Part shown: positions 26,176-36,463 of the stretch, piece by piece
How positions within the stretch are numbered: position 1 is the stretch's first letter
Layout of the letters: the number at the start of each line of letters is the position of its first letter
Source: Gammaproteobacteria bacterium
Lineage (GTDB): Bacteria > Pseudomonadota > Gammaproteobacteria > UBA6429 > Thiohalophilaceae
Reading direction: 5' to 3'
Assembly (NCBI GenBank): GCA_016194635.1
Contig: JACQBC010000014.1
Coordinates: 1-64,000, forward strand
DNA length: 64,000 nt
The notes under the pieces: model-generated
Told to the model about the DNA's origin: nothing
The model's database searches: none
What the model saw: the letters and a program-made list of their open reading frames with translations, nothing else
Position numbers and translations under genes: made by a program

Positions 26176-26982
26176 ATGAAATCCGACAATCCATATCAAC
26201 CACCTGCGGCGACCGTTGCCGACTTCAATCAACCTATCGACGGGGTGTGGCAATTTACCGATCCAAAACACCTACCGGCGGGCCGCGGCTGGTTTTGGAT
26301 CAGAGAGGGTTTCCGTCTGTTTGCCAAGAGTCCGTGGATCTGGATCGCTAATATGATTATCTTCTTTATCATTACGATCATCGTTGCCATGATCCCCTTC
26401 GTCTCCATCGTCAATAATATCCTGCAACCCATTTTTACGGGGGGGTTAATGCGCGGCGCCCAGAGCCTGGATCAGGAAGGCCGATACGAGGTGAACCACC
26501 TGTTCGCCGGCTTCCGTGAAAGAGGTAGCCCGCTGGCCATCCTGGGGGCGATGCAATTGGGAATTATCATCCTGTATTTTATTGTAATCGCCATCGTGGT
26601 GATGATTTTAATCGGCACCTCGGGTTTACTCGCGCAAACCGGGGGGACATTCGATCCGCGTAGCATTATAACCAGCCCGGCACTTTTTGCCCTGATCCCG
26701 GTGGTTTTCATTTCTTTGCTATTACTCGGCATGGCATTCTGGCTCGCCCCGCAGCTGATTATGCTGCACAATCTTGACCCCTTTGCAGCGATCAAGATGA
26801 GTTTTATCGGTAGCTGGCGCAACATCGTACCGATGATTGTTTTTAGCCTTCTGGCGATGCTGGTTACCCTGGTCGTGGTGGTGCCCACGATCGGTCTTGG
26901 GTTCTTCGTGATGTGGCCGGTGATGATCGCTGCGACCTATGTGGCGTGGAAAGACATCTTCACCAACGCCTATCCTGATTAA
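26176..26982 (+). CDS. BPSS1780-like polytopic membrane protein
   Basis: 268 aa. An N-terminal NPYQPPAA proline-rich tag and a soluble stretch to about residue 45 lead to five or six TM helices, with the loops MRGAQSLDQEGRYEVNHLFAGF and WKDIFTNAYPD at the C-terminus. This pattern is shared by proteobacterial BPSS1780-type membrane proteins of unknown function. It stands alone, preceded by a G-rich ribosome site. No catalytic residues are evident. Confidence 0.7.
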   Translation: MKSDNPYQPPAATVADFNQPIDGVWQFTDPKHLPAGRGWFWIREGFRLFAKSPWIWIANMIIFFIITIIVAMIPFVSIVNNILQPIFTGGLMRGAQSLDQEGRYEVNHLFAGFRERGSPLAILGAMQLGIIILYFIVIAIVVMILIGTSGLLAQTGGTFDPRSIITSPALFALIPVVFISLLLLGMAFWLAPQLIMLHNLDPFAAIKMSFIGSWRNIVPMIVFSLLAMLVTLVVVVPTIGLGFFVMWPVMIAATYVAWKDIFTNAYPD

Positions 26983-27067
26983 TCACACTCGTTCAGCGGT
27001 TGGCCACCACCCGCGGATTCAGTTCAGCCCTGAATCCGCCGGTCTTGGCCGTACCGTGGCATTATTA

Positions 27068-27949
27068 CTACAGCGGTACAAGATACGATGTGAGTACCCC
27101 GTTGATCGTGATAGCCACTTGGTAGTGGCTGCCAACCACCGTAATTACAGCGCTGTCGCCGTTCGCGGCGGTGATGGTGATCGTGCCAGAGAGCGGTTTG
27201 CCGGTGGTATTATCGACTACCCAGTTGCTATACACACACTCAATCCAGCCGGCGCTGGCGTAATCAATATGGACCGTGCCGGAGGTGGTGGATTGCGAAC
27301 CGTTGACACTCACCACCGGTTGCCCCACTACTGTGACGCCATCGACATTGAAGGCCGATGTGATGATGTTGTTATTCAAATCAAAAGAACCGGTGTAGTT
27401 GTAAGGACCATTGGTCAGGTTTGCGCTGGTGCTGGTGAAATTGCTGGTGGTCAGATTGAAGGCGTAATTGGTCGCGTCGATATAACGCGTGAAGGTGATG
27501 TTGATCGAGCCGTTGAGGCGGGTACCGGCTACAAACGCACAATCCGTAAAGACGATCGTAACGCTGTCGCCCGCGCTCAGCGTCGTTGTGTTATTGACCA
27601 TGAAGGTGAAGTTCATGGTACCGCCGTTGACACCGCAGGAAACAGAATTGCCCGCCGTCGTCGCGCCAACGGCGGTGGTTTTCGCGGTGATCATGGGACC
27701 GCCGAGTAAATTGGCTAGCGGCACGGTACCAAGTTTGTCGGCGCTGAGCACGGCCTTGAGACCGGTGGTGCTGATTTTAGTCAGGTTGGTTGCAACGGTT
27801 GGCGAATTCGTGATCGTTGCGGTGGGTGTGCCGCTGGCCGGTGGCGCCGGAGGGCTCGTAGGACCACTGCTGTTGCCACTGCTACCGCCGCCGCCACAAG
27901 CACTCAACACAAGAACCGCACCCAATATCCATGTTGTTATGTAACGCAT
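27068..27949 (-). CDS. Putative exported lipoprotein, Thr/Ser/Asn-rich
   Basis: 293 aa. Signal with lipobox VLSAC (Cys near 18) followed at once by GGGGSSG and a Pro/Ser/Thr linker, the usual anchor of secreted lipoproteins. The remainder is beta-rich with many Thr, Asn and Val, and two isolated Cys pairs (VSCGVNGG, FTDCAF, WIECVY). No family recognised. ATG 27949 is preferred over ATG 27955 because AGGAG lies 7 bases before it and only 1 base before the other. Confidence 0.7.
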   Translation of the reverse strand: MRYITTWILGAVLVLSACGGGGSSGNSSGPTSPPAPPASGTPTATITNSPTVATNLTKISTTGLKAVLSADKLGTVPLANLLGGPMITAKTTAVGATTAGNSVSCGVNGGTMNFTFMVNNTTTLSAGDSVTIVFTDCAFVAGTRLNGSINITFTRYIDATNYAFNLTTSNFTSTSANLTNGPYNYTGSFDLNNNIITSAFNVDGVTVVGQPVVSVNGSQSTTSGTVHIDYASAGWIECVYSNWVVDNTTGKPLSGTITITAANGDSAVITVVGSHYQVAITINGVLTSYLVPL

Positions 27950-28187
27950 GTTCATACTCCTAAATGATGGTGAATGTACTGGAGAAACAACCTGCCCCGT
28001 AGCAGCTTGCCAGAATGTTTCATACTACCCCATACTTAGCCATACCAAGGCACAGCGTCAAGCCATAGCGCATAGCCTAATTGCCAGGTACATCACAGAT
28101 CGAACCGGCGGCCCGGGTCCTTGGATAACATGAAATGAGGCTTAACCCGCCCGTTGGAGTTAAAACGCCCAGGCACGGGCCGAGTTA

Positions 28188-30596
28188 TTATTTCCCCAGT
28201 ACCTCGAAACGCCGTTGCAAGCGATTGCCGTGATCGTCCACCAAGGTTAATACATGTTGTCCAGGCTGGATATCGAGCGCCTGTTGGTGATAGGTCTGGG
28301 TTTTCCCCAGGTAGTGATCATCGAGGTGCCAGTATAAAACCGCATCGGGGCGTGCGTGCACCGCCTCAAATACGGTTTTGCTTTTTTGCGCGCCGAGGTC
28401 GATGGGGATATACAAACGCGTGTTGGGCAGGGGGTATAACACATCGATCGGCCCCTGCGTGTCTTGTTGCGCCATCTGCGCGCGGCAGTCGGGCCGAAAC
28501 GGCGGTAAGGGCCGATACTCCGGATGACTGCGTTGATAATAAAACGCCTCGGCCTCGGGTAATACAAACCAGTCTTTATGTTGCATGCGACTGACTTGTT
28601 CGCAATCACTGCTAACCTGCCAGCGGCCGCTGCGATCTAAATGCACTTTTTGGAAATGCGTGGAGCTGCGATCGAACTGGCTTTGCTTGGGGATCCAGAC
28701 CTCTTGCGTCTCACAGCCTTCAACGGCCAGGTAACCGTCGGCTTTACAGATCCGCACCGGTTTCATCAACTCCAGCGGTTTGGTAAACCACTGCGGTGTA
28801 GGATCGAGTTGATTAAAAACATTAAACAACAGCGGCGCAGCCACTTGCACCCCGGTCATGTCCGGTCGGCCTTCGCCGCTGGCATTGCCCGCCCACACCG
28901 CGATGGTGTAATGCGGATCGCTGCCGATCGCCCAGGCGTCGCGCATGCCGACGCTGGTACCGGTCTTCCACGCCAGCTTGCGGCTACTGGCGAACTCTTC
29001 CCAATAATTTTCCTGCCCTGGACGGGACACTTCTACCAAGGCATTCAAGGTGGTCCAGGCTGCCGCCGCGCCGATCTCCGCAAGCCGTTGGGTTTGGTTC
29101 GACTGCGAGCGCAATATTTTGAGTTGGCCGTAATACAACAGTTGTTGTGGTTGGGTTTGCTTGGCCAGATAGGCTAGATTGGTATACATACCGGCCATGT
29201 CCCATAACGTGCCTTCCGCCCCGCCGAGGATCAACGATAAGCCGTAACCCTCGGCGCGCCGATGCAAGGTGCTCATACCGGCGTTGCGCAGAAATTCATA
29301 GAAACGATCCACGCCGTATTGGCGCAACATACGCACCGCCGGTACATTGAGCGAACGCGCCAAGGCACTTTGCGCGCTGACCGCGCCGCGGTAATGGCGA
29401 TCGAAATTCTCCGGCATGTAACCGGCGTACTGCGTGGGTAAATCCGGGATCAGGGTGGTGGGTAAGATCTCGCCGCGCTGGATCATCGTCGCGAATAACA
29501 ATGGTTTGAGAATACTGCCGGTACTGCGCGGCCGCTGCACGATGTCCACCGCGTAGCCATAGTCATTATTCGCTTGATACGCGCTGTTACCGACATAGGC
29601 CAATACTTCAAAATTGGTATTATCGACCACCATCAGCGCCAGATTGTGGATCTGTTGCAATGCCAAGACGGCGGCATGCGCCTGCGCCTGGGTTTCGACT
29701 TTTTCCTGCAGCTGGCGATCCAGCGTGGTCAGAAAACGGTGTTGCTCGGGATATTCACTTGTTAAGCTGTCCAACAAATGCGGGGCAATCCGCGGCAACG
29801 GTTGTGGCGCCAGCGGCAAGGGTTCGAGCAGGGCCAAACGTAAATCCACCGCCGTGAGTTGGCCGTTGGCGTGTAAACGTTGTAACAAGGCATTGCGTTT
29901 TTGCAGCAGACGATCGCGTCCGCGGCCGGGATGGATCAAGGCGGGGTTATTCGGCAATACCGCCAAGGTCGCGGCTTCGGCCCAGCTCAATTGTTCCGGA
30001 CCGCGGCCGAAATAACGCCACGCCGCGGCCTGCAGGCCAACCACATTGCCGCCGAACGGCGCGTGATCCGCATACAGCGCCAACACCTCGGATTTAGGCA
30101 ACGACAGTTCCAACCGCAGCGCCAGGATGATCTCGCGCAGTTTCTCCACAAGCGTGCGCGGTGGATTTTGCCGCGCCAGCCGGATCACTTGCATTGTCAG
30201 CGTGCTACCGCCGCTCACCACGCGCCGTTGTTTGAGATTCAAATACAGGGCACGCGCCAAGGCCAACGGATCAAAGCCCGGATGCGAGTTGAAACGCTTG
30301 TCTTCAAACCCAATGATGGCTTGCGAAAATTTTGCCGGTACGCCGCCCGCGGCTGGAAAACGCCATTGCCCGTCCGCGGCGATGTGCGCGGCGAGCAGAT
30401 CACCATCGCGCGCCAGCAATACACTGGAGACCGGGTCGTTAAACAACGGTGCGGGTAGGCAGCGCCAGAAGGCGCCGCCTACCCACAATAGCCCTACCAA
30501 CCACCAAACGCGACGTTGCCGCCAAAGTAATTTAAGGCTTGCCTTGTTTAACCACGTCGACCCACTGACCCTTGCTGCGCGCATGAATCGTTGCAT
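28188..30596 (-). CDS. pbpC: Penicillin-binding protein 1C
   Basis: 802 aa bifunctional peptidoglycan synthase. An N-terminal TM is followed by the GT51 glycosyltransferase (IIGFEDKRFNSHPG, SGGSTLTMQV, APFGG), the transpeptidase with SILK active-site Ser, SLN and KTGTS motifs, and a C-terminal BiPBP_C beta domain. ATG 30596 is chosen because GAGG lies 9 bases upstream. This makes it overlap the end of the alpha-2-macroglobulin gene by 65 bases; longer in-frame starts would overlap more. The pbpC-yfhM pairing is conserved widely; the two act in envelope repair and defence in the periplasm. Confidence 0.9.
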   Translation of the reverse strand: MQRFMRAARVSGSTWLNKASLKLLWRQRRVWWLVGLLWVGGAFWRCLPAPLFNDPVSSVLLARDGDLLAAHIAADGQWRFPAAGGVPAKFSQAIIGFEDKRFNSHPGFDPLALARALYLNLKQRRVVSGGSTLTMQVIRLARQNPPRTLVEKLREIILALRLELSLPKSEVLALYADHAPFGGNVVGLQAAAWRYFGRGPEQLSWAEAATLAVLPNNPALIHPGRGRDRLLQKRNALLQRLHANGQLTAVDLRLALLEPLPLAPQPLPRIAPHLLDSLTSEYPEQHRFLTTLDRQLQEKVETQAQAHAAVLALQQIHNLALMVVDNTNFEVLAYVGNSAYQANNDYGYAVDIVQRPRSTGSILKPLLFATMIQRGEILPTTLIPDLPTQYAGYMPENFDRHYRGAVSAQSALARSLNVPAVRMLRQYGVDRFYEFLRNAGMSTLHRRAEGYGLSLILGGAEGTLWDMAGMYTNLAYLAKQTQPQQLLYYGQLKILRSQSNQTQRLAEIGAAAAWTTLNALVEVSRPGQENYWEEFASSRKLAWKTGTSVGMRDAWAIGSDPHYTIAVWAGNASGEGRPDMTGVQVAAPLLFNVFNQLDPTPQWFTKPLELMKPVRICKADGYLAVEGCETQEVWIPKQSQFDRSSTHFQKVHLDRSGRWQVSSDCEQVSRMQHKDWFVLPEAEAFYYQRSHPEYRPLPPFRPDCRAQMAQQDTQGPIDVLYPLPNTRLYIPIDLGAQKSKTVFEAVHARPDAVLYWHLDDHYLGKTQTYHQQALDIQPGQHVLTLVDDHGNRLQRRFEVLGK

Positions 30597-33500
30597 CGTA
30601 CATCGCCTCGACCGCAATTCCCGGTGCATAGTAGTGACCCAGGTAGGATGCATTGAGTAATACCTGGAATTCTTTTTCCTCGCCGCGATTCAAACGAAAA
30701 TAGGTGTAGATCCGATCATCGCGAATATCTTGGAAATCAAAATTCTTCACCTGCGTGATCTTGTTGGCCTCACTCTCCGCCAACCGCGCGTTATGGATCT
30801 GCCAGCCCGAGGGCACTACCTGGGTCAACGCCAGGTTGGTAAGCCAGCGATCGTTGTGATTGCGGATCTTGAGATGTGCGATCAGATCCGTGCCCTGCGC
30901 CAATTTACTGATGTCCACCGGCTTACCTTTGACATCGGTGTAATTCACCGTCAGCGTCAGGCCCTTGCTGCTCTCGGTTTCCGTACCGGACTTGGGCACA
31001 CCGCTGACGCTGATCGTCACATATAGATTGCGCTGTGACGGGTTGCCGAGCGTGAGCTGTTCACCCTTAAGCGGGAAGTCTGCCAGTGCCTGGGAATACA
31101 TCGGCGTGTCCAGCGTAATCTTTTCCTGCGGTTTGTTGCCGCGCGTATGGGTGAAGGTCATGCCGCCGCTCACGCCGTCTTTACCGACAAAACGCGCCAT
31201 CGCCATCAGACTGAACGACACCTCCTGGGTACTCAGCCAACGATCCGCCGACAATTGCTTGGCGATATCATCGGCAAATTCCTTGGCTTCATCCCAGTTA
31301 CCCTGTAACGCCAGGCTGTCGAGCAGGATTGCTTTATCGCGCAAACGCGAACCGTAACTCCAACCTTCATAACTGTACTCGGGGATCTCGTATTTATCCC
31401 CTCGCACCAGTTCCTTCGCCACATCGGGCAAACCCGCCATGTGATAGGCCGCGGCCAACTGCCAACGCGCGGCAGAACTTAAGTTTTTGCTTTCGCGCAG
31501 GCGATTCATCGCGCCCAACTCGGCCTTGCCCGCCAGCGCCAAGGTATATAAACGATAGGATTGATCCAGCTCGTTATACTCGGTACGCACCACCCAATTG
31601 TTGGCGAGGTTGCGCTGATGGTTGATCCAGGCCGTGAGCATTTCCGGCGGCACGTGGTAACCCTGCTTGCTGGCTTCTACCAGGAAGTGCCCGGCATAAC
31701 TCGAACCCCAGCGATCATACTCGCCGTACCCCGGCCAATAGGTGAAACCGCCCCCGGACAACTGGAAGCCGCGTAACTTGGCGATAGCAATGGCGACGTG
31801 ATCCTGGATCTGGGCTTTTTGCTGATCGGTGAGCTTGATCAGTTTGGGCAGATAAATTTGCGGGAAGATCGACGAGGTGGTTTGCTCAATACAGCCGTGC
31901 GGATACTGAATCAAATATTGCAGACGGCCATCGAGGTTCATCGGCGGTACGGTCGATACTTCCAGATTGACACGGTTGGTACCGGCCAATCCATGCGGAA
32001 TGATCTCGCTACGCCAGGTATCGCCCGGTGCCAGTGCCTTACTAAGGTAGCGTGTCGACGGCGTGTTCGGCGTGCGCACCTCGAGATAAACCTCCTCGTG
32101 GGTTTGGTGTTCACCGCTGCGGGCGGTGAATTTCACGTAACCCTTACCGAGGGTTTCCTTCACCTTGAGTTTGAGAAAGCCGATCTGTTCTTCTTGTCCT
32201 TTGAATTGCACACGCGTGCTCTTCTCGCCCACCACCTCGAACAATTCGTTGGTTTCAATGGTCAGCGTGGCTTCCTTGATGGCCTTGTCCATGGCAAACA
32301 ACGACACCGGCACCAGCATATCTTCACCGGGTCCGATGACCCGTGGCAAGGTGGCGAGCATGCTTAAGGGCTGGCGCACCGGCACGGATTTATCAGCCGA
32401 ACCGTAAGCGCCGTGTTTACCGGCCACCACCATCACCCGTACCGAACCGATGTATTGCGGTAATCTGACCGTGTGTTTTTTGTGTTCACCCTTGGCCAGT
32501 TCAAACGCACCGAGGAATTTCACCACCGGTGGAAAACGTTTTTTCTCCCGCGCCTTATCGTTTTGTTCAGCTTCCGCGTCACCCCCCAGCGCCAGCAGAC
32601 GTTCAAGTTCACCACCGTAGGCCCCCGCGACATCATCGAACAGATCCCAGGTGGTCACCCCGAGGGCTTCTTTTTTATAAAAATAGTCATGCAATTGCGG
32701 CGTTTTGTAATTGGTCAAGGCCAGCAAGCCGTCATCCACCAGCGCCAACGTATAGGTCATGGCACGGCCTTGGCTTTCACTGACTTCGATGTTGACATCG
32801 GTGTCCGGCCGCCACTCGTCCGCGACCTTTAGTTTAGGCGCGAGCTTGGTCGTGGGGTCATCCACCAATAACGGAATCACGCCGTACATGCGGATCGGCC
32901 GATCATTATCGCGTTGCGCGTGGGGTTGGATCAAAGAGACCGCCACGTAGGCATTGGGCGTCATCTCGGCGGTCACGGCGACTTCAAAACGGGTGTTGTC
33001 CTTGCTTAAATTCACCCAGCGTTTGGATAATAGCCGTGAACCGGTTTCAACACTCACCAGCGCGCGGCCCTGGGTGGTCTTGGGCAATTGGATCTTGGCG
33101 GTTTCACCCACACTGTAGCGCGGCTTGTCGGCGCTAAAACTCAACATGTTGGCGCCTTCGCTGTCTTGCGCATGACTGCGTCCCATCCAGTAGGGATAAT
33201 CGGCGTAGAACACCTGGCCGCTGCAATGTTTGCCCTGGGTATCGCAGACACGCAGAAAATACCGTCCCCAGTTATTCTCGCCGCTGAGTTTAAATTTCCA
33301 ACTGCCGTGACCGTCTTTGGTCTTGAGCGTGGCTTGACTCACCGGCGTGTTGTACAACGCACTGGTGAATTGCGCGGATTCATCACCGGAGCGATCCCAC
33401 CACCAGCGCCAATCCATGCGATGCAGGGTAATCTGCACCTCATCCAGTGCCACCGGTTCGCCTTTGGCGTCGACCGAGGCGATATCGACGTTGTAATCGG

Positions 33501-36135
33501 TATCCAAGTAATACGAACCGTAATAGCCCTCGGTCTTGGGTAACTTGATACCGACATAGTGGCTGTAGGGATGATACGGTAATAGCGTATTGTTGATGCT
33601 AAAGGCACCGCCTTCTTCAAACACGCGGCTATTGAACTCGGCTTGTAATAGACCCGCGGGTTCGCTTTCACTTGGCAAGTTCGCTTCAAATTCCGCTATA
33701 CCTTTGTCATTCAGGTGGCCCTCGAAAATCACTTGCCGATCACTGTGAAACTTGCGTGACGGGTCGTCGAAGTTATAGTCGGCGAATTTACTAAAACGGG
33801 TACGCACGCTATTAAGTTTCACGGCCACATCGGTACGCAAATTCGCCGCGATCGCGCCGTGCAACCATTGGCTGGAGAGTTTTACCTTGACCGGCATCTC
33901 CTCGGCGTACAACTCCTGTCCGCCAAAATCCAGATCGACCTTAAGTCGGTTGGGCATGACGGTTTCAATTTTGATCGACTGGGTAAAGCTGGCGCCGCCC
34001 AACAGCGCCTTCGCCGTCCAGTTACCGGTGATGGCTTTATCCGCGGTACGGAACTTAAAGGTATAAAAATCTCCGACCGGTTTGCTGTTGGTAAGCCGTT
34101 GCAACATCTGATTCTTGGGGTTGTACAACTCCATGGTGACCGGATGATTGGCCGGCAGGGTAGCACCCTTATCTTCCAGCACGAAGGTTAGATAGATATC
34201 ATCGCCCGGACGCCATACGCCGCGTTCACCGTAGATATAGCCTTTAATGCCGTTGCTGAGTTTCTCCCCGCCCGCATCGAAGTGACTGAGCGGCAAACCG
34301 TTACCGGCGTTAACCTTGAGATAGCCGATCTGTTTGGCTTTTTTCGCGATCAAATAAAATGGCCGGCTCTTGGAGGTGAGTATCGCCATGCCCTTGTTAT
34401 CGGTTTCACCTTTGCTGATCGGCTGGTTCTGAAAATTCAGCGCCGTCAATTCCACCCCGGCGAGCGGCTCGGCGTTATCTAAACGGGTGGCAATGACATG
34501 CAGCTGATCATCATCACCCGCCTTGGCGATCAGGCCGATATTAGAGGCCATGAAGTTGCGCGACTCGAGCACCCCGCTGGCAAAACGGAAATACGCGTCC
34601 TTGCAGGGATTATCCCGGTCGCGCAATTGCGCTTCATAGCGGCTGGTATTTTCACCGTCGTAGTCTTCGGACTCGGCGTTATAACCATCTTCTGACTCGG
34701 CGCTTTCTTCCCCGCTAGTCGGCTCGTAACTATACAGATCTTCGTTATTTTTCGGTGGGTCTTCTTTTTTTATGGGAACCCCTTTATCTTGCTTGCTGCA
34801 AACATAGGTAGAATTACTGCGATTGATCGACAAAGTTAATTGAAATAAGCCCCCGGGATATTTGCGCAATAATTCCGAGGCGTCCAGGGCATAACGGTTC
34901 CATTGATCGGTTAAAACATTGTCCAGTTTGATTGTCTTACGCCACAAGAACCGCCCGACACGTTGCATATCACTGTTGCCGCTGAGATTATTGGCCTGTA
35001 GAAATTGACCGATATTGTTTTCATACACTCGGAAGGCCGTCACCTGCACCGCATTCACGTTAACGGCTTCGATTGGAATCGACAAAAACTGATTTTCCGG
35101 GAGGACCACACCCTTACCGGCGAACCGCACTTGGGGTTTTTGACTGGCGAACGTCACCTGGCGAACCTGGCGTTCTTTTAATTCCATTTTATGGATGCTG
35201 CGCACGCTGGGTTCGATAGTCACGGTGGCCTCACCGCTAAAACCCTTGTCGGTATAGATCCGCACCACACTGCCCTCGGTTTTGAGGGTCACCTTTTGAT
35301 CGGACACCTGGATCAAGCCTTTGAGATTTTGTTGTGCATCGAGCGCTTCGGAAAACGCCAGTTCGATATAACTGTGATCCTGTTGCAAGGCGCGCACATC
35401 CACCAGTTTAAAATCACCCAACGCCGGGATATCCACCGGGTATTTACCCTCGGACTCCACGTTGATCGCGCGGCCATTCCATGTAAGCAGCAATTGCGCG
35501 GCCTGCGCCCCGCGGCTGATATCGCTGATCATGAATTTGTGGTGTTTACTATCAGACTCGTGCTGCCATTGCAGAGCCAAGGTCTTACCTTGGTAATCGG
35601 CCCGCAGTACTTTCTCCACCTCCCCCTCGGCGGCGGTATCGGCCGTGACCAGCACACCGCGCAAGGTCATACCGGCCTGTTCCACGGCGGGCGCGCTCAA
35701 CCCATCAATGCGCACTTCCAGCTGCTGTTTAATGACCGCGACATCAAATTCGTAAAAGCCCAGTTCCTTGGGTATGTCTTTGAGACGATCCCCGTACACC
35801 CGGACGCGGTATTTCTGTCCGGATTTGAGCGGCTTGGTCGGCGTTAGCTCAATCTCACGCTTGCCGATATAACTAACCTCGCCATCCACCGCCGGGGTTA
35901 CCTCCAAGACCGCACTCGCGTCTTTGCCTACCTGATCATCGTTGACGATATCGTTGACAAACCGCACCCGGATTTTGTCTTCGCGGGATAACTGTTCCGC
36001 AGAGTGCATGTTGATGTACTCACTCCATTGAGGGTTTTGATGCGGCAGGGGAGGTAATTCTTCGATCCGATTACAACCGGCCAAGACCAGCAGTCCCATA
36101 ACGAGATAAATAACTATCCATGGCAGATTGCGCAC
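30532..36135 (-). CDS. Bacterial alpha-2-macroglobulin lipoprotein (YfhM type)
   Basis: 1867 aa. Lipobox VLAGC (Cys21), a chain of macroglobulin-like beta domains, bait region, and the thioester motif CIEQ (Cys about 1415) in YPHGCIEQTT, then an alpha-alpha toroid (about 1430-1680) and C-terminal domain. The intact CxEQ means it can form the internal thioester that covalently traps attacking proteases at the inner-membrane surface. It is longer than E. coli YfhM (1653 aa), partly through an acidic low-complexity insert around residues 460-510 (many Glu, Asp, Ser, Tyr). It is cotranscribed with pbpC downstream. Confidence 0.93.
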   Translation of the reverse strand: MRNLPWIVIYLVMGLLVLAGCNRIEELPPLPHQNPQWSEYINMHSAEQLSREDKIRVRFVNDIVNDDQVGKDASAVLEVTPAVDGEVSYIGKREIELTPTKPLKSGQKYRVRVYGDRLKDIPKELGFYEFDVAVIKQQLEVRIDGLSAPAVEQAGMTLRGVLVTADTAAEGEVEKVLRADYQGKTLALQWQHESDSKHHKFMISDISRGAQAAQLLLTWNGRAINVESEGKYPVDIPALGDFKLVDVRALQQDHSYIELAFSEALDAQQNLKGLIQVSDQKVTLKTEGSVVRIYTDKGFSGEATVTIEPSVRSIHKMELKERQVRQVTFASQKPQVRFAGKGVVLPENQFLSIPIEAVNVNAVQVTAFRVYENNIGQFLQANNLSGNSDMQRVGRFLWRKTIKLDNVLTDQWNRYALDASELLRKYPGGLFQLTLSINRSNSTYVCSKQDKGVPIKKEDPPKNNEDLYSYEPTSGEESAESEDGYNAESEDYDGENTSRYEAQLRDRDNPCKDAYFRFASGVLESRNFMASNIGLIAKAGDDDQLHVIATRLDNAEPLAGVELTALNFQNQPISKGETDNKGMAILTSKSRPFYLIAKKAKQIGYLKVNAGNGLPLSHFDAGGEKLSNGIKGYIYGERGVWRPGDDIYLTFVLEDKGATLPANHPVTMELYNPKNQMLQRLTNSKPVGDFYTFKFRTADKAITGNWTAKALLGGASFTQSIKIETVMPNRLKVDLDFGGQELYAEEMPVKVKLSSQWLHGAIAANLRTDVAVKLNSVRTRFSKFADYNFDDPSRKFHSDRQVIFEGHLNDKGIAEFEANLPSESEPAGLLQAEFNSRVFEEGGAFSINNTLLPYHPYSHYVGIKLPKTEGYYGSYYLDTDYNVDIASVDAKGEPVALDEVQITLHRMDWRWWWDRSGDESAQFTSALYNTPVSQATLKTKDGHGSWKFKLSGENNWGRYFLRVCDTQGKHCSGQVFYADYPYWMGRSHAQDSEGANMLSFSADKPRYSVGETAKIQLPKTTQGRALVSVETGSRLLSKRWVNLSKDNTRFEVAVTAEMTPNAYVAVSLIQPHAQRDNDRPIRMYGVIPLLVDDPTTKLAPKLKVADEWRPDTDVNIEVSESQGRAMTYTLALVDDGLLALTNYKTPQLHDYFYKKEALGVTTWDLFDDVAGAYGGELERLLALGGDAEAEQNDKAREKKRFPPVVKFLGAFELAKGEHKKHTVRLPQYIGSVRVMVVAGKHGAYGSADKSVPVRQPLSMLATLPRVIGPGEDMLVPVSLFAMDKAIKEATLTIETNELFEVVGEKSTRVQFKGQEEQIGFLKLKVKETLGKGYVKFTARSGEHQTHEEVYLEVRTPNTPSTRYLSKALAPGDTWRSEIIPHGLAGTNRVNLEVSTVPPMNLDGRLQYLIQYPHGCIEQTTSSIFPQIYLPKLIKLTDQQKAQIQDHVAIAIAKLRGFQLSGGGFTYWPGYGEYDRWGSSYAGHFLVEASKQGYHVPPEMLTAWINHQRNLANNWVVRTEYNELDQSYRLYTLALAGKAELGAMNRLRESKNLSSAARWQLAAAYHMAGLPDVAKELVRGDKYEIPEYSYEGWSYGSRLRDKAILLDSLALQGNWDEAKEFADDIAKQLSADRWLSTQEVSFSLMAMARFVGKDGVSGGMTFTHTRGNKPQEKITLDTPMYSQALADFPLKGEQLTLGNPSQRNLYVTISVSGVPKSGTETESSKGLTLTVNYTDVKGKPVDISKLAQGTDLIAHLKIRNHNDRWLTNLALTQVVPSGWQIHNARLAESEANKITQVKNFDFQDIRDDRIYTYFRLNRGEEKEFQVLLNASYLGHYYAPGIAVEAMYDATIHARSKGQWVDVVKQGKP

Positions 36136-36463
36136 GATGACATCCCCCTTTAAGGTGTTGGCAAATGAATCACAGTTATAGCTTAAGTTTATGGATAATT
36201 TTATATCATCTACACTTACTTTGGTTCAAATTCTGACGTATTATGCAATTTCCCTTGCGGTATTAGCGGCTACCGTTCACATTAAAAGTATCTTGCTGAT
36301 CGCCCAGTCCCGATTCAAAGCAAACAAAGTAAACTAGGCATCTAGTACAAATGTAACAAAAATTATCCGCTATTTCCGACCAGCAGCGCATTGAACCTTT
36401 GCGCCGGTGTCCAGGTCGTAGTGACTGTTCATTGATCCCTGTTAACAAGCAGAAAGAGGCAAT
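36136..36463. other. Divergent promoter region, no gene seen
   Basis: 328 bases between yfhM (minus) and the DsbG-like gene (plus). It holds an AT-rich promoter-like stretch for yfhM (described separately) and GAAAGAGG just before the DsbG-like start. A minus-strand frame crossing into the next gene has no support. Confidence 0.4.
36200..36229 (-). promoter_or_regulatory. Candidate sigma-70 promoter of yfhM-pbpC
   Basis: On the minus strand TTGAAC and TATAAA are separated by 18 bases, in an AT-rich stretch 65-95 bases upstream of the yfhM start. Both hexamers are near consensus. Assignment is by eye only. Confidence 0.4.

Noticed and set aside
26939-27709. 256-codon plus-strand ORF
   Set aside because: It is antisense to a lipoprotein gene with a clear signal and ribosome site; the composition is that of a shadow frame.
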